The notes beneath the pieces were generated by a model, which searched no databases, was not told the DNA's origin, and was given only the letters and a program-made list of their open reading frames with translations. From Methyloceanibacter superfactus (GTDB taxonomy: Bacteria > Pseudomonadota > Alphaproteobacteria > Rhizobiales > Methyloligellaceae), in contig NZ_LPWF01000027.1 of the NCBI RefSeq assembly GCF_001723305.1, positions 62,001-126,000 of the forward strand: a stretch of 64,000 nucleotides of DNA, read 5' to 3'. The translations under genes were made by a program, and so were the position numbers. Shown here in pieces: positions 61,333 through 64,000 of this stretch (the stretch's first letter is position 1; each line of letters begins with the position of its first letter).

Positions 61333-61896
61333 ATGTTCACGAAAAAGCCTGAGCCTGGTGAGAGCGTCACCAAGATGGGAGAGCGGCCGAGCGCCGCGCC
61401 CGAGCCCAAGTCATCGCCGTTCACCGAGCGGCCCGCCACATTCGGCAAGGGGCCAACGCCGAGCGCCAGTTCCAGCTCCAGCAAGATGGTCCCCTCGATC
61501 ATCGGCGAGGACCTGACGATCACCGGCAACGTCACCTCGAAGGGCGAGATCCAGGTCGACGGCGAGATCCAGGGCGACATTCATTGCGGCTCCCTGCTGC
61601 TCGGCGACACCTCGCAGGTCATGGGCTCGGTCATCGCCGAGGACGTCGTGGTGCGCGGCCGCGTGGTCGGCTCCGTCCGCGGCCTCCGGGTCACCTTGCA
61701 GGCTCAGTCCCACGTGGAAGGCGATATCTTCCATCAAAGCCTCGCCATCGAACAAGGCGCTTATTTCGAGGGGAAGTCGCGCCGGTCCGACGATCCGATG
61801 GCCGACATCAAGGCGCCGGAAAGGCCCGCCCCGCGCTCCGACAAGCCGAGCGATTCCGGCGGGGGAAATCCGTTCTCGAGCCGCGCCGCCGAGTAG
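61333..61896 (+). CDS. Bactofilin cytoskeletal protein
   Basis: Bactofilins form membrane-associated filaments that guide local cell-wall growth. The 187-residue protein has a disordered N-terminus (residues 1-52), a beta-helix core with SIIGEDLTITGNVTSKGEIQ, VDGEIQGDIHCGSLLLGDTS and VRGRVVGSVRGLRVTLQAQS, and a disordered Pro-rich tail. The layout is typical of the family. It stands opposite to prfB. Confidence 0.93.
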   Translation: MFTKKPEPGESVTKMGERPSAAPEPKSSPFTERPATFGKGPTPSASSSSSKMVPSIIGEDLTITGNVTSKGEIQVDGEIQGDIHCGSLLLGDTSQVMGSVIAEDVVVRGRVVGSVRGLRVTLQAQSHVEGDIFHQSLAIEQGAYFEGKSRRSDDPMADIKAPERPAPRSDKPSDSGGGNPFSSRAAE

Positions 61897-61936
61897 CCGG
61901 CACGCCGAACGGGGATTTTCAGCGAATGGATTGCGG

Positions 61937-61962
61937 GGCCTAGGCACAATGCCTAGGCCTTC
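61937..61962. terminator. Bidirectional terminator between bactofilin and prfB
   Basis: GGCCTAGGCA (61937-61946) pairs perfectly with TGCCTAGGCC (61950-61959) around the loop CAA. It lies between the convergent ends of bactofilin and prfB. T-rich sequence is short on both sides, so efficiency is uncertain. Confidence 0.6.
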
Positions 61963-61972
61963 GCCTTGGCGT

Positions 61973-63086
61973 TTAGGCTTTGGCGTCAGCGTGGATGCGC
62001 TCGGCGAGCGCGGCCTCGATGAACGCATCGATATCGCCATCGAGCACGGCGCTCGGATTGGTGCTTTCGACGCCCGTCCGCAAATCCTTCACCAGCTGAT
62101 AGGGCTGCAGCACATACGACCGGATCTGGTGGCCCCAGCCGATCTCCGACTTGGTGGCGGCGGTCGCCAGCGCCTCTTCCTCGCGCCGTTTGAGTTCCGG
62201 CTCGTAGAGGCGCGCGCGCAACATGGCCCAGGCGGTGGCGCGGTTCTTATGCTGGGAGCGCTCGTTCTGGCACTGCACGACAATGCCGGTTGGCACATGG
62301 GTGATGCGTACCGCGCTGTCGGTGGTATTGACGTGCTGACCGCCGGCGCCTGAGGCGCGATAGGTATCGATGCGGAGATCCTTCTCGTCGATCTCGATCT
62401 CGATGGCGTCGTCGATGGCGGGATAGATCCACACCGAGGCGAAGCTCGTGTGCCGCCTGGCGTTGGAATCGAATGGCGAGATGCGCACCAGCCGGTGCAC
62501 GCCCGACTCGGTCTTGAGCCAGCCATAGGCATTGAGACCCTTGACGAGGATGGTGGCCGACTTGATGCCCGCCTCCTCGCCGTAATGCTCGCCGATGAGC
62601 TCGACCTTGTACTTGCGGCCTTCCGCCCAGCGCATATACATGCGCTGCAGCATCTGCGCCCAATCCTGACTCTCGGTGCCGCCGGCGCCGGCGTGAATCT
62701 CGATATAGGCGTCGTTGGCATCCGCCTCGCCGGACAGCAGCGCCTCCACCTCGCGGGTATGGGCCTCCTTGCCGAGCTTGCGTAGGGCGGCTTCCGCCTC
62801 GGCGACGATGCTCTCGTCGCCCTCCTCCTCGCCAAGGGCGACGAGGGTCAGATTGTCATCGAGGTCGGCGGTGATGCGGTAGAAGGCGCCGAGGGCTGCT
62901 TCGAGCTGCTGGCGCTCACGCATGAGGCCCTGGGCGCGTGCCGCATCGTTCCAGAAATCGGGCGCCTCCGCCTCGCGGTCGAGCTCGGTCAGCCGCGCCT
63001 TTGCCTGATCGGGGTCAAAGATACCTCCGGAGCAGGGACAGGGATTCTCTGATCTCGTTGACGACCGTTTCAGTCTCGGCGCGCAT
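61973..63086 (-). CDS. prfB: Peptide chain release factor 2, with programmed frameshift
   Basis: RF2 ends translation at UGA and UAA. The short first frame is [20 protein letters not shown] followed by RYL and a TGA; the main frame continues [20 protein letters not shown] and has the RF2 signatures [39 protein letters not shown] and the catalytic [20 protein letters not shown]. The stop at 63015-63017 is at a classic +1 recoding site, so it is real regulation. Total length is about 370 residues. Confidence 0.95.
63014..63028 (-). promoter_or_regulatory. Programmed +1 frameshift site of prfB
   Basis: On the minus strand the sequence reads GGAGG-TAT-CTT-TGA-C. An internal Shine-Dalgarno (GGAGG) lies three bases upstream of the slippery CTT and an in-frame TGA, the same arrangement as in E. 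coli. Ribosomes slip +1 when RF2 is scarce, so RF2 controls its own synthesis. Confidence 0.93.
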
Positions 63087-63187
63087 TCGTTGCCTCGGCT
63101 TGGCTAGGGGACTCGTAGGAATTCATCGGGCGACGAGCCACGTCGAGGCGGGAAACCCGCCTCGGCCCGGCGCCTCATCTCTTGGTT

Positions 63188-64000
63188 TTAGTAGAGGCCG
63201 CCGGTGCCGGATGTCAAAGCCCGGTCATTGCCCGGCGGCGGCTGATATTGGCCCTGTGGGGGATACTGTCCCTGCGGCGGAAACTGTCCTTGCGGCGGAT
63301 ACTGTCCTTGCGGCGGATACTCGCCAGCCGGCCCGGCCTGGGCACCGTCCGGATATTCGGGGAAGTCCTCGCCAGGAATCCCCTCCTCGCCCTCGACCGC
63401 GACAGCGGCGGCGCCATCGGGGACCTGAGAGGGCTTGAAGGCTTCCATGATCACGCCCTGGTCGCCGCGGCGCGCCGGCAGTCCGGTCTTGTGGTTGACG
63501 CGCACCAGCATGGCGCCGGGCGGCGCCCGGAACGGCACCGGCGGCACGTCCTTCAGTGCCGCGGCGAAGAAGTCGCGGACGATCGGCGCGGCCACGCCAC
63601 CGCCGGTCGCGCTGCGGCCCATGTTCCTCGGCTGATCGAAGCGACATAGCGCCGACGACGAGGTCGGGCGTGTAGCCGATGAACCAGGCATCCTTGTAGT
63701 CGTTGGTGGTGCCGGTCTTGCCGGCGATCGGGCGCTTCAACACGGTGAGCTTGCGGGCGGTGCCACTCTGCACGACACCTTCCATGATCCCCACCATCTG
63801 GAAGGCCGAGATCGGATCGACGATCTGCTTGCGGTCGTCGACCAGCTCCGGCTCCGCCTGACCGGTCCACTCCCGCGCGCCGCACTGGCCGCAGTCGCGG
63901 CCGTCATGACGCCAAACGGTGCGCCCGTAGCGATCCTGAATGCGGTCGATAAAGGTCGCGTCGACCTTCTTGCCGCCATTGGCGATGATGGAATAGGCGT
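63188..64000 (-). CDS. mrcA: Penicillin-binding protein 1A, C-terminal part (truncated by window end, indel)
   Basis: This is the C-terminal part of a bifunctional class A penicillin-binding protein. It has AYSIIANGGKKVDATFIDRI, SAFQMVGIMEGVVQSGTAR and the KTG box PIAGKTGTTNDYKDAWFIGY. Then, after an indel near 63640, it continues RNMGRSATGGGVAAPIVRDF and VRVNHKTGLPARRGD. The tail is Pro/Gln-rich with PPQGQY repeats. Transglycosylase and part of the transpeptidase domain lie beyond the window. It makes peptidoglycan in the periplasm. Confidence 0.9.
63253..63324 (-). repeat. Four 18-bp tandem repeats in the PBP1A tail
   Basis: Four units of about CTTGCGGCGGATACTGTC stand head to tail (63253, 63271, 63289, 63307). 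They encode the hexapeptide PPQGQY/F on the minus strand. The array is in frame, so copy number can vary without breaking the protein. Confidence 0.85.

Noticed and set aside
63253-63324. CRISPR-like array
   Set aside because: The units are directly adjacent without spacers and encode a periodic peptide in frame.

Overview
This 64 kb window comes from a GC-rich alphaproteobacterium, almost certainly a methylotroph of the order Hyphomicrobiales (Methyloceanibacter or Hyphomicrobium-like; the genus is an inference). Two things point there. One is a complete PhyR-NepR-EcfG general stress response locus, which is specific to Alphaproteobacteria. The other is a nearly complete tetrahydromethanopterin (H4MPT)/methylofuran C1 pathway: fae, mtdB, mch, fhcABCD and many cofactor-biosynthesis genes.

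Layout. 1-3.9 kb: small membrane proteins, tRNA-Asn, msrB, a lipid kinase and an HWE histidine kinase. 4.0-9.8 kb: stress region with DUF1328, a single-domain response regulator, csbD, DUF3309, phyR, nepR, ecfG, a permease and small membrane or coiled-coil proteins. Two perfect GGAAC-N16/17-CGTT EcfG promoter motifs stand before csbD and before a 58-residue membrane protein. 9.9-25.9 kb: C1 island with pabBC, fhcC-D-A-B, pterin carbinolamine dehydratase, beta-RFAP synthase, mtdB, an ATP-grasp gene, mch, a RimK-like ligase, a CitG-like gene, fae, a HisA-like gene and mfnF. 26-30.5 kb: desaturase, a small exported protein, an OsmC/GlxA divergent pair, a CBS protein and cytochrome c. 30.6-34.4 kb: second cofactor block with DUF447, a dihydropteroate-synthase-like protein, mfnE, folB and mfnB. 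34.4-43.1 kb: TPR protein, Nnr, glnBA behind a sigma-54 promoter, a thioredoxin-like protein and PhoX. 43.2-54.8 kb: parE, a methyltransferase, a DEAD-box helicase, and the suf operon behind an Irr-like box. 55-64 kb: alpha/beta hydrolase, tyrS, an AsmA-like protein, bactofilin, prfB with its programmed frameshift, and the C-terminal part of PBP1A.

How the parts work together. Fae condenses formaldehyde with H4MPT. MtdB and Mch oxidise the adduct to formyl-H4MPT, and FhcABCD transfers the formyl group to methylofuran and releases formate. The surrounding genes make the carriers: p-aminobenzoate (PabBC), its ribosylation (beta-RFAP synthase), pterin steps (FolB, DHPS-like, perhaps PCD) and the furan moiety (MfnB, MfnE, MfnF). 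Several genes in these two blocks have no assigned reaction and are the best candidates for unassigned biosynthetic steps.

Quality warning. About thirty genes, including essential ones (tyrS, parE, glnA, sufS), carry single-base indels. Nearly all those I could resolve are loss of one base from a doubled or longer run. I read these as sequencing errors, not pseudogenes, and give restored gene limits. The only frameshift I consider genuine is the programmed one in prfB.
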